From the NCBI RefSeq assembly GCF_019266065.1, contig NZ_LPNR01000065.1, positions 1-38,294 of the forward strand: a stretch of 38,294 bases of DNA. Direction: 5' to 3'. Under the pieces are notes generated by a model, which saw only the letters and a program-made list of their open reading frames with translations, did not search any database and was not told the DNA's origin. Shown piece after piece: positions 25,197 to 32,953 of the stretch (positions are counted from its first letter, which is position 1; each line of letters begins with the position of its first letter). The stretch is from Nocardia sp. MH4 (GTDB lineage: Bacteria; Actinomycetota; Actinomycetes; Mycobacteriales; Mycobacteriaceae). A program made the position numbers and the translations under genes.

Positions 25197-27623
25197 GTGA
25201 CGACAGCGCCCGAGACCGCCCGTTCGACGTCGAACGGCACTCCGACCGACAGCACGACCATCCTCGCCAGCGTGGGCAGGCGGATCGCCGACGAACTGGG
25301 GGTGCGCGAGACCCAGGTCCGCGCCGCCGTCGAACTGCTCGACGGCGGTTCGACGGTGCCGTTCATCGCGCGCTACCGCAAGGAGGTCACCGGCGGCCTC
25401 GACGATGCCCAGTTGCGTCAGCTCGACGAACGGCTCGGCTACCTGCGCGAGCTCGACGAGCGGCGCGGCGCGATCATCGAATCCATCCGGGGCCAGGGCA
25501 AACTCGACCCGGCGCTGCATCAGCAGATCATGCTCGCCGAGACCAAGGCCCGCCTCGAGGACATCTACCTGCCGTACAAGCCCAAGCGCCGCACCAAGGC
25601 GCAGATCGCGCGTGAGGCCGGGCACGAGCCGGTGGCCGACGCGCTGATCGGCGACCCGACCACCGATCCGGCCGGCTACACCGCCGAACAGCTCGAGGGC
25701 GCCCGCGCCATCCTGGTCGAGCGCTTCGCCGAGGACGCCGACCTGGTCGGCGAGCTGCGTGACCTGATGTGGAACCGCGGTCAGGTCACCTCGACCGTCC
25801 GCGCGGGCAAGGAGGAAGCGGGCGCCAAGTTCGCCGACTACTTCGAATTCAGCGAGCCGTTCCACAAGCTGCCCTCGCACCGGATCCTCGCGCTGCTGCG
25901 CGGCGAGAAGGAAGAGGTGCTCACCCTGCACCTCGAGCCCGACACCGAGGAGCCCGCGCCGGGCGAGCGCACGATCTACGAGGGCCGCATCGCCGTCGCC
26001 TTCGGCATCGCCGACCAGGGCCGCCCGGCCGACTCCTGGCTGCTCGACACGGTGCGCTGGGCCTGGCGCACCAAGCTGCAGGTGAGCCTCGGCATCGACA
26101 CCAGGATGCGGTTGCGCCAGGCCGCCGAGAAGGACGCGGTGGACGTGTTCGCCGCGAACCTGCGCGACCTGCTGCTGGCCGCACCGGCGGGCACCCGCAC
26201 CACCATGGGCCTGGACCCCGGCTACCGCACCGGCGTGAAGGTCGCGGTGGTCGACTCGACCGGCAAGGCCGTGGCGACCGAGGTCATCTACCCGCACAAG
26301 CCGCAGGGCCAGACCGAGAAGTCGCTGGCCGTGCTCGCCGCGCTGGTCGCCCGGTTCGGCGTGGAGCTCATCGCCATCGGCAACGGCACCGCCTCGCGCG
26401 AGACCGATGCCCTGGCCACCGAACTGATCTCGCGCATCCCCGAGAACAAACCGACCAAGATCGTGGTGTCGGAGGCGGGCGCCTCGGTGTATTCGGCCTC
26501 GGCCTACGCCTCGGCCGAACTGCCCGACATGGACGTGTCGCTGCGCGGCGCGGTCTCCATCGCCCGCCGCCTGCAGGACCCGCTGGCCGAGCTGGTGAAG
26601 ATCGATCCCAAGTCGATCGGTGTCGGCCAGTACCAGCACGACGTCTCGGAGACGCTGCTGGCCCGTTCGCTGGGCGCGGTGGTCGAGGACGCGGTGAACG
26701 CGGTCGGCGTCGACGTCAACACGGCCTCGGTGCCGCTGCTCTCGCGCGTGTCCGGTGTTTCCGGCTCGGTCGCGGAAAGCATTGTGGCCCACCGCGACCA
26801 GAACGGCCCCTTCCGCAGCCGGACCGCGCTGCTCGAGGTGCCCCGGCTCGGCCCCAAGGCCTTCGAACAGTGCGCGGGCTTCCTGCGCATCCGCGGCGGC
26901 GACGACCCGCTCGACACCTCCGCCGTGCACCCCGAGGCCTACCCGGTGGTGCGCCGCATCCTCGAGCACACCGGCCGCCCGATGGCCGAGATCATCGGCA
27001 ACACCGGCACCCTGCGCGCGCTGCGGCCCGCCGACTTCACCGACGAGAAGTTCGGTGTGCCCACCGTCAGCGACATCATCGCCGAGCTGGAGAAGCCCGG
27101 CCGCGACCCGCGACCGGAGTTCAAGACCGCCGAGTTCGCCGCGGGCGTGGAGAAGGTCGCCGACCTGAAACCGGGGATGGTGCTCGAAGGCGTCGTCACC
27201 AATGTGGCCGCGTTCGGCGCGTTCGTCGACGTCGGCGTGCACCAGGACGGTCTCGTTCACGTCTCGGCCATGTCGCACACCTTCGTCAAGGACCCGCGTG
27301 AGGTGGTCAAGTCCGGTGACGTCGTGAAGGTCAAGGTGCTGGAGGTCGACGTCGCCCGCCAGCGCATCGGGCTGAGTTTGCGGCTCGACGACGAGCCCGG
27401 AAAGCCCGCCCAGGGGGACAATCGTGGTGGCGGCGCACCGCGCGGCCAGGGCCGTGGTCAGGGTCGTCCGCAGGGCGGCCGTGGTCAGGGCTCGGATCGT
27501 GGACAGGCGCAGGGACGTGGCCAGGCCCCACAGGGGCGTGGCGGCAACCAGCGCAAGCCCGCGGCCGAGCCGAGCGGATCGATGGCCGACGCGCTGCGCC
27601 GGGCGGGATTCGGCGGCAAGTAA
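25197..27623 (+). CDS. tex: Tex-family RNA-binding transcription accessory protein
   Basis: 808 aa. Tex resembles eukaryotic Spt6 and binds nucleic acid and RNA polymerase. The helical Tex-N region (ELLDGGSTVPFIARYRKEVTG) opens the protein. The YqgF/RNase-H-like domain starts near residue 333 (TTMGLDPGYRTG). Helix-hairpin-helix repeats follow (SGVSGSVAESIVAHRDQNG, VPRLGPKAFEQCAGFLRI), and an S1 domain lies near 658-725 (PGMVLEGVVTNVAAFGAFVD). A tail of ~70 residues from ~739 is disordered and rich in RGQG/QGRG units, then ends in a short helix MADALRRAGFGGK. E. coli Tex is ~773 aa. GTG start of leaderless type. Confidence 0.96.
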   Translation: MTTAPETARSTSNGTPTDSTTILASVGRRIADELGVRETQVRAAVELLDGGSTVPFIARYRKEVTGGLDDAQLRQLDERLGYLRELDERRGAIIESIRGQGKLDPALHQQIMLAETKARLEDIYLPYKPKRRTKAQIAREAGHEPVADALIGDPTTDPAGYTAEQLEGARAILVERFAEDADLVGELRDLMWNRGQVTSTVRAGKEEAGAKFADYFEFSEPFHKLPSHRILALLRGEKEEVLTLHLEPDTEEPAPGERTIYEGRIAVAFGIADQGRPADSWLLDTVRWAWRTKLQVSLGIDTRMRLRQAAEKDAVDVFAANLRDLLLAAPAGTRTTMGLDPGYRTGVKVAVVDSTGKAVATEVIYPHKPQGQTEKSLAVLAALVARFGVELIAIGNGTASRETDALATELISRIPENKPTKIVVSEAGASVYSASAYASAELPDMDVSLRGAVSIARRLQDPLAELVKIDPKSIGVGQYQHDVSETLLARSLGAVVEDAVNAVGVDVNTASVPLLSRVSGVSGSVAESIVAHRDQNGPFRSRTALLEVPRLGPKAFEQCAGFLRIRGGDDPLDTSAVHPEAYPVVRRILEHTGRPMAEIIGNTGTLRALRPADFTDEKFGVPTVSDIIAELEKPGRDPRPEFKTAEFAAGVEKVADLKPGMVLEGVVTNVAAFGAFVDVGVHQDGLVHVSAMSHTFVKDPREVVKSGDVVKVKVLEVDVARQRIGLSLRLDDEPGKPAQGDNRGGGAPRGQGRGQGRPQGGRGQGSDRGQAQGRGQAPQGRGGNQRKPAAEPSGSMADALRRAGFGGK

Positions 27624-27644
27624 CTCGACGACAGGGCGGGCGGC

Positions 27645-28535
27645 ATGCGACGGTGGCTCGAAGACGATGTGATCGCGCACGGCCGCCTGCCCCTGTTGTG
27701 CTTCCTGCTGGGGTTCATCCTCGGTTTCGTGGTCATCCGGATCAGCGTGCGGATGATCCGGGCCAACGTGCGCTGGTGGCCGGGCAATGTCAAAGCCGGC
27801 GACACCCACATCCACCACATGGTCTTCGGCGTCATCACGGTGCTGCTGACCGGCATCGGGCTGATCGCCACCGCCGAGGACTCCACCCAGGTCACCTCCA
27901 GCGTGCTCGCCGCCCTGTTCGGGGTCGGCGCGGCGCTGGTGCTCGACGAGTTCGCGCTGATCTTCTACCTGCGTGACGTCTACTGGGAGGAGCAGGGCCG
28001 CACCTCGGTCGACGCGGTCTTCGTCGCCCTCGCGGTGACCGGCCTGCTGCTGCTCGGCGTGCAACCGGCGACCTTCCTCGACTACGACGACTTCCGGCAG
28101 TCGCGCGGCATCGGCGTCCGCATCGCGGTCCTGGGCACCCTGCTGCTGAATCTGGGACTGGCGGCGGTGGTGATCGCCAAGGGCAAGATCTGGACGGGCC
28201 TGTTCGGCATGTTCTTCACCCCGCTGCTGCTGATCGGCGCGATCCGGCTCAGCAGGCCGGGCGCGCCGTGGGCGCGCTGGCGCTACGGCAACCGGCACAA
28301 GACCATGAACCGGGCCATCGCCAGGGAACGGCGCTATCGGCGCCCGGTGATCCGCGCGAAGATCTTCATCCAGGACCTGATCGCGGGCAAGCCCGATGTC
28401 GAGCACGCCAAGACGGCGGCCGAAGCCGAGCTCGCGCGCCGGGTGGTCGCGGCACCGCCCGCACCGCCGCCCCATCCCCATCTGCTCCCGCGCAGCCGGG
28501 CCGAGGCCACGGCCGACACCACCGCGGGCGAGTGA
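27645..28535 (+). CDS. Integral membrane protein of unknown function with HIHH motif
   Basis: 296 aa, about six membrane helices (around residues 16-36, 58-78, 83-103, 125-145, 163-185 and 190-207), then a basic cytoplasmic tail (RRYRRPVIRAKIFIQDL) ending in a Pro/His-rich stretch. Striking polar motifs sit at membrane edges: GDTHIHHMVFG before helix 2 and LDEFALIFYLRDVYWEE after helix 3. His, Asp and Glu there could bind a metal. I believe proteins like this are widespread in actinobacteria, but I know no function. It starts 21 bp after tex, so it is probably co-transcribed, and is followed by the rplS promoter. Confidence 0.85.
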   Translation: MRRWLEDDVIAHGRLPLLCFLLGFILGFVVIRISVRMIRANVRWWPGNVKAGDTHIHHMVFGVITVLLTGIGLIATAEDSTQVTSSVLAALFGVGAALVLDEFALIFYLRDVYWEEQGRTSVDAVFVALAVTGLLLLGVQPATFLDYDDFRQSRGIGVRIAVLGTLLLNLGLAAVVIAKGKIWTGLFGMFFTPLLLIGAIRLSRPGAPWARWRYGNRHKTMNRAIARERRYRRPVIRAKIFIQDLIAGKPDVEHAKTAAEAELARRVVAAPPAPPPHPHLLPRSRAEATADTTAGE

Positions 28536-28547
28536 CCGGGGTCGCCC

Positions 28548-28584
28548 GATTTCAGTCCGGAGTGCCTGGTCTGGCACAATGAAC
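28548..28584 (+). promoter_or_regulatory. rplS promoter, twin of the rpsP promoter
   Basis: GATTTC (28548-28553) and GGTCTGGCACAATGAAC (28568-28584), same blocks and same 20-bp offset as before rpsP. The ~115-nt leader that follows has ATGAACCGGT twice (28579-28588, overlapping the core, and 28631-28640) and a perfect 10-bp palindrome CTCGGCCGAG (28592-28601), so it may fold into a control structure. Confidence 0.65.
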
Positions 28585-28699
28585 CGGTTGCCTCGGCCGA
28601 GTTGTGTCCGTGAGCACTCCTGTTCTGAGCATGAACCGGTCGAGCGCGTCAGTGCCGCCAGGTTCCTCTGTTCGCGCAAAGAATCCGAAAAGGTGGAAA

Positions 28700-29041
28700 A
28701 TGAACACCCTTGACTTCGTCGACGAGAAGTCGCTGCGTAGCGATGTCCCCGATTTCCGTCCGGGCGACACCCTGAACGTGCACGTGAAGGTCATCGAAGG
28801 CTCGAAGGAGCGCATCCAGGTCTTCAAGGGCGTCGTGATCCGGCGTCAGGGCGGCGGCATCGGCGAGACCTTCACGGTCCGCAAGGTGTCCTTCGGTGTC
28901 GGTGTCGAGCGCACCTTCCCGGTGCACAGCCCCAACATCGACCACATCGATGTCGTGACCCGCGGTGACGTGCGTCGCGCCAAGCTGTACTACCTGCGCG
29001 ATCTGCGCGGTAAGGCCGCCAAGATCAAGGAAAAGCGCTGA
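28700..29041 (+). CDS. rplS: 50S ribosomal protein L19
   Basis: 113 aa, full length. L19 sits at the interface of the 30S and 50S subunits. Recognised by [58 protein letters not shown] and the basic end [21 protein letters not shown]. The ATG at 28700 has AGGTGG (28691-28696) as ribosome binding site. In many bacteria rplS is the last gene of the rpsP-rimM-trmD operon; here it stands ~9.7 kb away with its own promoter that copies that of rpsP. A UUCG-capped terminator follows. Confidence 0.98.
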   Translation: MNTLDFVDEKSLRSDVPDFRPGDTLNVHVKVIEGSKERIQVFKGVVIRRQGGGIGETFTVRKVSFGVGVERTFPVHSPNIDHIDVVTRGDVRRAKLYYLRDLRGKAAKIKEKR

Positions 29042-29076
29042 TCTCGCGGTAGCTGTTCGCAGCACAGAATTTTCCG

Positions 29077-29116
29077 GTAGCCCGGCGCTCCGACTTCGGT
29101 CGGGGCGCCGGGCTAC
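29077..29116 (+). terminator. rplS terminator hairpin with UUCG tetraloop
   Basis: An 18-bp stem: 12 bp (29077-29088 with 29105-29116), one U-G wobble, then CCGAC/GTCGG, capped by TTCG closed by C-G, the most stable tetraloop class. There is no T-run. The right arm overlaps the lepB -10 box. Confidence 0.85.
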
Positions 29117-29119
29117 TCT
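29114..29119 (+). promoter_or_regulatory. -10 box of a leaderless promoter for lepB
   Basis: TACTCT lies 7 nt before the GTG at 29127. Its first three bases belong to the rplS terminator stem, so terminator and promoter share DNA. Confidence 0.6.
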
Positions 29120-29126
29120 GTTCGGC

Positions 29127-29891
29127 GTGGCAGACGAAAGTGGGTCGGTGTCGGTGTCCGATTCGGGCGACGAAGGTGGGCGGCGCGAGCGCAAGCGCGG
29201 CGACAAGAAGCAGCGACCGTTCTGGCAGGAGCTGCCGATTCTGATCGTGATCGCGGCTGTGATCGCCGCGCTGATGGTGACTTTCGTCGGACGGCCGTAT
29301 GTGATTCCGTCGCAGTCGATGGAGAACACGCTGCTGATCGGCGACCGCATCTATGTCGAGAAGATCAGTTACTACGGTTCCGATCCCGGCCCCGGCGACG
29401 TCGTGGTCTTCGTCGGCCCGCCGTCGTGGAACGGGCACTACAAGTCGGTCCGCTCCGACAACACGGTCGTGCGCGGGCTGCAGAACTTCCTGTCCTACTT
29501 CGGGCTGGTCCCGCCGGACGAGAACGATCTGGTCAAGCGCGTCATCGCCGTCGGCGGGCAGACCGTGCAGTGCTGTGATCCGCAGGGCCGGGTGATGGTC
29601 GACGGCAAGCCGCTCGACGAGCCGTACATCAAGAAGGACTACCCCTGGTTCACCGACCGCCCCAACGCGGTCTACCCGGCGGGCCGGGTGTTCGGTCCGG
29701 TGAAGGTGCCCGAGGGCAACCTGTGGGTGATGGGCGACAACCGCAACGAGTCGGCGGATTCGCGCGCCCACGTCAGCGACGATCTGCAGGGCACCGTGCC
29801 GGTGGACAACGTGCGCGGCAAGACGGTGTTCAAGATCTGGCCGCCGAGCCGGATGGGGCCGGTGAAGACGCAGAACGCGCAGGAAAACTGA
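29127..29891 (+). CDS. lepB: Type I signal peptidase
   Basis: 254 aa. Serine protease on the outer face of the membrane that removes signal peptides from Sec- and Tat-exported proteins. A charged N-terminus (RRERKRGDKKQRPF) is followed by one membrane helix (~36-55). Catalytic Ser64 lies in VIPSQSMENTL and Lys137 in DLVKRVIAVGG of the Ser/Lys dyad. The C-terminal signature is WVMGDNRNESADSR. A Cys pair in TVQCCDPQG is unusual for an exported domain. The GTG at 29127 is set by the -10 box 7 nt upstream. rnhB follows 30 bp later. Confidence 0.96.
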   Translation: MADESGSVSVSDSGDEGGRRERKRGDKKQRPFWQELPILIVIAAVIAALMVTFVGRPYVIPSQSMENTLLIGDRIYVEKISYYGSDPGPGDVVVFVGPPSWNGHYKSVRSDNTVVRGLQNFLSYFGLVPPDENDLVKRVIAVGGQTVQCCDPQGRVMVDGKPLDEPYIKKDYPWFTDRPNAVYPAGRVFGPVKVPEGNLWVMGDNRNESADSRAHVSDDLQGTVPVDNVRGKTVFKIWPPSRMGPVKTQNAQEN

Positions 29892-29909
29892 CACGCGACG
29901 AGACACGGG

Positions 29910-29915
29910 GACAAT
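29910..29915 (+). promoter_or_regulatory. Possible -10 box for rnhB
   Basis: GACAAT lies 6 nt before the GTG at 29922. The same hexamer and gap occur before the DUF1990 gene on the minus strand (37305-37310). Weaker than the TANNNT cases because the first base is G. Confidence 0.35.
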
Positions 29916-29921
29916 CGAACT

Positions 29922-30626
29922 GTGGGGCAGGATCGGACCAACTGGCCGCCGCGGGTGGTGATGCGCCGGGCCGGGGGCCTGCGCACGCTCGAGGCGGCGC
30001 TCATCCGCGGCGGCCTCGGCCCGGTGGCCGGTGTCGACGAGGCGGGCCGCGGCCCGTGCGCCGGACCGCTGGTGGTCGCCGCGTGCCTGCTGGCGCCCAA
30101 GGCCTACGACAAGCTGTCGGGCCTCGACGACTCCAAGAAACTCACGGAGGCGGCCCGTGAGGAGCTGTTCCCGGTCGTCCAGCGGTTGGCGCTGGCCTAC
30201 AGCGTCGTCGTGGTGCCGGCATGGGAGATCGACTCGATCGGGATCCACGTCGCCAATATCGAGGGGATGCGCCGGGCCGTCGCGGGGCTGGGTCGCACGC
30301 CCGGCTACATCCTGACCGACGGCTTCAAGGTCCCCGGGCTGCCCGCGCCGTCGCTGCCGGTCATCGGCGGCGACGCCACCGCGGCGTGCATCGCCGCGGC
30401 CAGCATTCTGGCCAAGGTGACCAGGGACCGGATGATGGTCGAGCTCGACGGGCAGCTGCCCGGGTACGGTTTCGCGGCGCACAAGGGCTACAACACGCCC
30501 GAGCACACCGCCGCGCTCCGGCAGCTCGGACCGAGCACCGAACATCGCCGGTCCTGGCGCAATGTGCGCGAACTCGAGGTGCCCGGCGGTAGCCGAGTGG
30601 CTACTCGTGCCGCGCATGCGCGATGA
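29922..30626 (+). CDS. rnhB: Ribonuclease HII
   Basis: 234 aa. RNase HII cuts RNA in RNA-DNA hybrids and at single ribonucleotides in DNA. The active-site acids include Asp39-Glu40 in [13 protein letters not shown]. The motifs [42 protein letters not shown] and [15 protein letters not shown] are all as in the family. GTG at 29922 is taken as start because of the close -10 box; an in-frame ATG at 29961 would give a shorter protein that still holds the whole fold. The next gene starts 46 bp downstream. Confidence 0.96.
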   Translation: MGQDRTNWPPRVVMRRAGGLRTLEAALIRGGLGPVAGVDEAGRGPCAGPLVVAACLLAPKAYDKLSGLDDSKKLTEAAREELFPVVQRLALAYSVVVVPAWEIDSIGIHVANIEGMRRAVAGLGRTPGYILTDGFKVPGLPAPSLPVIGGDATAACIAAASILAKVTRDRMMVELDGQLPGYGFAAHKGYNTPEHTAALRQLGPSTEHRRSWRNVRELEVPGGSRVATRAAHAR

Positions 30627-30672
30627 TGTCCACTATGAACGCGGCGCTGCTAGAAGGAGGACGGCCCACCCG

Positions 30673-30978
30673 ATGAGTGCTGAGGACCTCGAGAAGTACG
30701 AAACCGAGATGGAACTGTCGCTGTACCGCGAGTACAAGGACATCGTCGGCCAGTTCTCGTACGTGGTGGAGACCGAACGTCGCTTCTACCTGGCCAATTC
30801 TGTCGAATTGCGGCCGCAGAACGCCGACGGCGAGGTCTACTTCGAAGTGCGGATGAGCGATGCGTGGGTGTGGGACATGTACCGTCCGGCGCGCTTCGTC
30901 AAGCACGTGCGAGTGATCACGTTCAAGGACGTGAACATCGAAGAACTGGAGAAGCCGGACCTGCGCCTGCCGGAGTAG
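30673..30978 (+). CDS. DUF2469 family protein
   Basis: 101 aa, acidic, highly conserved across actinobacteria and nearly the same as I recall for M. tuberculosis Rv2901c. The characteristic sequences are MSAEDLEKYETEMELSLYRE, VVETERRFYLANSVEL, DAWVWDMYRPARFVKHV and TFKDVNIEELEKPDLRLPE. There is no known enzyme motif, signal peptide or membrane helix. The aromatic- and acid-rich surface suggests a binding protein, but the function is not established. ATG at 30673 lies 12 nt after AAGGAGG (30654-30660), slightly farther than ideal. A hairpin with DnaA-box-like repeats follows the stop. Confidence 0.93.
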   Translation: MSAEDLEKYETEMELSLYREYKDIVGQFSYVVETERRFYLANSVELRPQNADGEVYFEVRMSDAWVWDMYRPARFVKHVRVITFKDVNIEELEKPDLRLPE

Positions 30979-30986
30979 GCGGCGCA

Positions 30987-31016
30987 CCGCCGGCCTGGTT
31001 GTCCACAGGCCGGCGG
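30987..31016 (+). terminator. Hairpin after the DUF2469 gene
   Basis: A perfect 11-bp stem CCGCCGGCCTG / CAGGCCGGCGG (30987-30997 with 31006-31016) and 8-nt loop, starting 8 bp after the stop. There is no T-run. The loop and right arm overlap the first DnaA-box-like site. Confidence 0.65.
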
Positions 31017-31025
31017 TTGTCCACA
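30999..31025 (+). promoter_or_regulatory. Two TTGTCCACA boxes (DnaA-box-like)
   Basis: TTGTCCACA at 30999-31007 and 31017-31025, same orientation, 18 bp apart. This 9-mer is the preferred DnaA box of high-GC actinobacteria. Two perfect copies in one short gap are unlikely by chance, but the region is not the replication origin, so they may be DnaA-titration or regulatory sites. Confidence 0.45.
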
Positions 31026-31076
31026 GAGTTGTTGTTCGCCCAGGTCACCGGACCGGGCGCGACCGAGCCGATCGTC

Positions 31077-31445
31077 ATGCTTCGACCCGTGGCAGACAAA
31101 CAGGCGCTCGGCGCATACGGGGAGAAGCTCGCCGCGCAGTTCTTGCGTGAGTCGGGGATGGAGATCGTCGCCCGCAACTGGCGATGCCGCTACGGCGAAC
31201 TGGATCTGATCGTCCAGGACCCGACGGTCACGGCGTTCGTCGAGGTCAAGACGCGGTCGGGCCTGGGGTTCGGCACCCCGGCCGAATCGGTCACCTTCAG
31301 CAAACAGCAGCGGATCCGTCGGCTCGCGCTGCTCTGGCTGGCCGAGCAGCAGGGCCCGTGGCGGCGGATCCGGTTCGACGTGGTGTCGGTGCTGGTCCCG
31401 CGCGGACACCGCCCCGTCATCGACCACCTGGCCGGAGCCTTCTGA
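31077..31445 (+). CDS. YraN/UPF0102 family nuclease-fold protein
   Basis: 122 aa. It has the small endonuclease-like fold of the YraN family: LGAYGEKLAAQFLRESGMEIVARNWRCRYGELDLIVQD, then FVEVKTRSGLGFGTPAESV. The GELDLI and EVKTR parts match the E/D-x(n)-ExK core of the restriction-endonuclease superfamily, so a metal-dependent nuclease role is plausible but unproven. ATG at 31077 is used; GTG at 31089 would also keep the fold, and neither has a clear ribosome site. It overlaps yifB as TGATG. The yraN-yifB-dprA order is conserved in many bacteria. Confidence 0.92.
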   Translation: MLRPVADKQALGAYGEKLAAQFLRESGMEIVARNWRCRYGELDLIVQDPTVTAFVEVKTRSGLGFGTPAESVTFSKQQRIRRLALLWLAEQQGPWRRIRFDVVSVLVPRGHRPVIDHLAGAF

Positions 31446-32953
31446 TGGCGCTCGGTCGCGCGTTGTCGGTGGCGGTGACCGGGGTCGATGGTCAACTGGT
31501 CGAGATCGAGGCCGATATCGGCCAGGGCCTGCCCTCGGTGAACCTGGTCGGCCTGCCCGACACGGCCCTGCAGGAATCGCGCAATCGGGTGCGCGCGGCG
31601 GTCGCCAACACGGGGGAGAAGTGGCCCGACGGCCGGGTGATCCTGGCCTTGTCCCCGGCCACGCTGCCGAAGGTGGGCAGCGTCTACGACCTGGCGCTGG
31701 CGGTGTCGGTCCTGGACGCGTCCGGTGCGGTGCCGGGGGAGCGGCTGGCCAAGACCGTGCTGCTGGGCGAGCTGGCCCTCGACGGCCGGGTGCGGCGGGT
31801 GCGTGGGGTGCTGCCCGCGGTGATCGCCGCGCGCACCGCGGGCGTGCCGACAGTGGTGGTGCCCGCGGCGGCGGTGGCCGAGGCCGGGCTTGTCGAGGGA
31901 ATCGAGGTGCTCGGCGCGGTCAGTCTGCGCGCGGTGGTCGCCTGGTTGCGCGGTGAAGGCAGTCTGCTGGAACCGGACGGAAGGGTCCCCGGGGCGCAGG
32001 CGCCCAGCGGCGACCTGAGCGATGTCGTCGGTCAGGACGAGGCCCGCTGGGCATTGGAGGTCGCGGCGGCCGGCGGCCACCACCTGTTGCTGACCGGGCC
32101 GCCCGGGATCGGCAAAACGATGCTGGCGCAACGCCTGCCAGGTCTGCTGCCACCCCTGTCGGAGGCTGAATCGCTGGAGGTCACCGCGATCCACTCGATG
32201 GCGGGTTCGCTGTCGGCCGAACAGCCGCTGATGACGCTGGCCCCGTTCGTCGCCCCGCATCACTCGACCTCGGTCACCGCCATGATCGGCGGTGGTTCCG
32301 GCATGGCTCGGCCGGGCGCGGTGAGCCGGGCACATCGCGGGGTGCTCTTCCTCGACGAATGCGCGGAGATCGGCACGAAAGTGCTGGAGGCACTGCGCAC
32401 TCCGCTCGAGGAAGGCGAGGTGCGGATCGCCCGGCGCGACGGTGTCGCGCGCTACCCGGCCCGATTCCAGCTCGTGCTCGCGGCCAATCCCTGCCCGTGC
32501 GCGCCGGCTCGCGACGTCGACTGCATCTGCGCGCCGCTGGCCCGGCGGCGCTACCTGGGCAAGCTGTCCGGGCCGCTGCTGGATCGCATCGATATCTGGG
32601 TGCAGATGCACGGTCAGGCGGGAGCGACGTTCGGTGACGCGCAGGTCGAGAGCAGCGCCGGTGTCGCCGCGCGGGTCGCTCGGGCCCGTGGGCTGGCCCT
32701 GCAACGCTGGAGCGCCGACGGCTGGGCCACCAATGCCGAGGTGCCGGGACATGTTCTGCGGCAGCGCTTCCGGTTGCCTCGGGAGTCGATCGCACCCATC
32801 GAGACGGCCTTGCGGCTGGGGCGGATGTCGGCCCGAGGCGCGGATCGGGCGATCCGGGTCGCGTGGACGATCTGCGACCTGCGCTGCGGGGAGATCCCGA
32901 GCGTGCAGGACGTGCTGTCGGCCTTGAACTTTCGGCAGCGAGGCGCCCAGTGA
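31445..32953 (+). CDS. YifB family Mg-chelatase-like AAA+ ATPase
   Basis: 502 aa. The N-terminal ~170 residues resemble the Lon C-terminal/ChlI-type domain (SVAVTGVDGQLVEIEADIGQGLP, NLVGLPDTALQESRNRVRAA). The AAA+ part has Walker A LLTGPPGIGKTMLAQRLPG, Walker B GVLFLDECAEI and sensor 1 LVLAANPCPC. A Cys cluster CPCAPARDVDCIC follows and could bind zinc. LLDRIDIWVQM and the Mg_chelatase_C end (ARGADRAIRVAWTICDL) close it. The cellular role is unsettled; close relatives are grouped with ComM, which acts in branch migration. It overlaps yraN and dprA, so the three are coupled. Confidence 0.95.
   Translation: MALGRALSVAVTGVDGQLVEIEADIGQGLPSVNLVGLPDTALQESRNRVRAAVANTGEKWPDGRVILALSPATLPKVGSVYDLALAVSVLDASGAVPGERLAKTVLLGELALDGRVRRVRGVLPAVIAARTAGVPTVVVPAAAVAEAGLVEGIEVLGAVSLRAVVAWLRGEGSLLEPDGRVPGAQAPSGDLSDVVGQDEARWALEVAAAGGHHLLLTGPPGIGKTMLAQRLPGLLPPLSEAESLEVTAIHSMAGSLSAEQPLMTLAPFVAPHHSTSVTAMIGGGSGMARPGAVSRAHRGVLFLDECAEIGTKVLEALRTPLEEGEVRIARRDGVARYPARFQLVLAANPCPCAPARDVDCICAPLARRRYLGKLSGPLLDRIDIWVQMHGQAGATFGDAQVESSAGVAARVARARGLALQRWSADGWATNAEVPGHVLRQRFRLPRESIAPIETALRLGRMSARGADRAIRVAWTICDLRCGEIPSVQDVLSALNFRQRGAQ

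Noticed and set aside
25053..28679. A 1208-codon open frame on the minus strand under tex and the membrane protein
   Set aside because: It is an antisense shadow of GC-rich genes: its product is Gly/Arg/His/Asp-rich with no domains, while the plus strand encodes clear Tex motifs.
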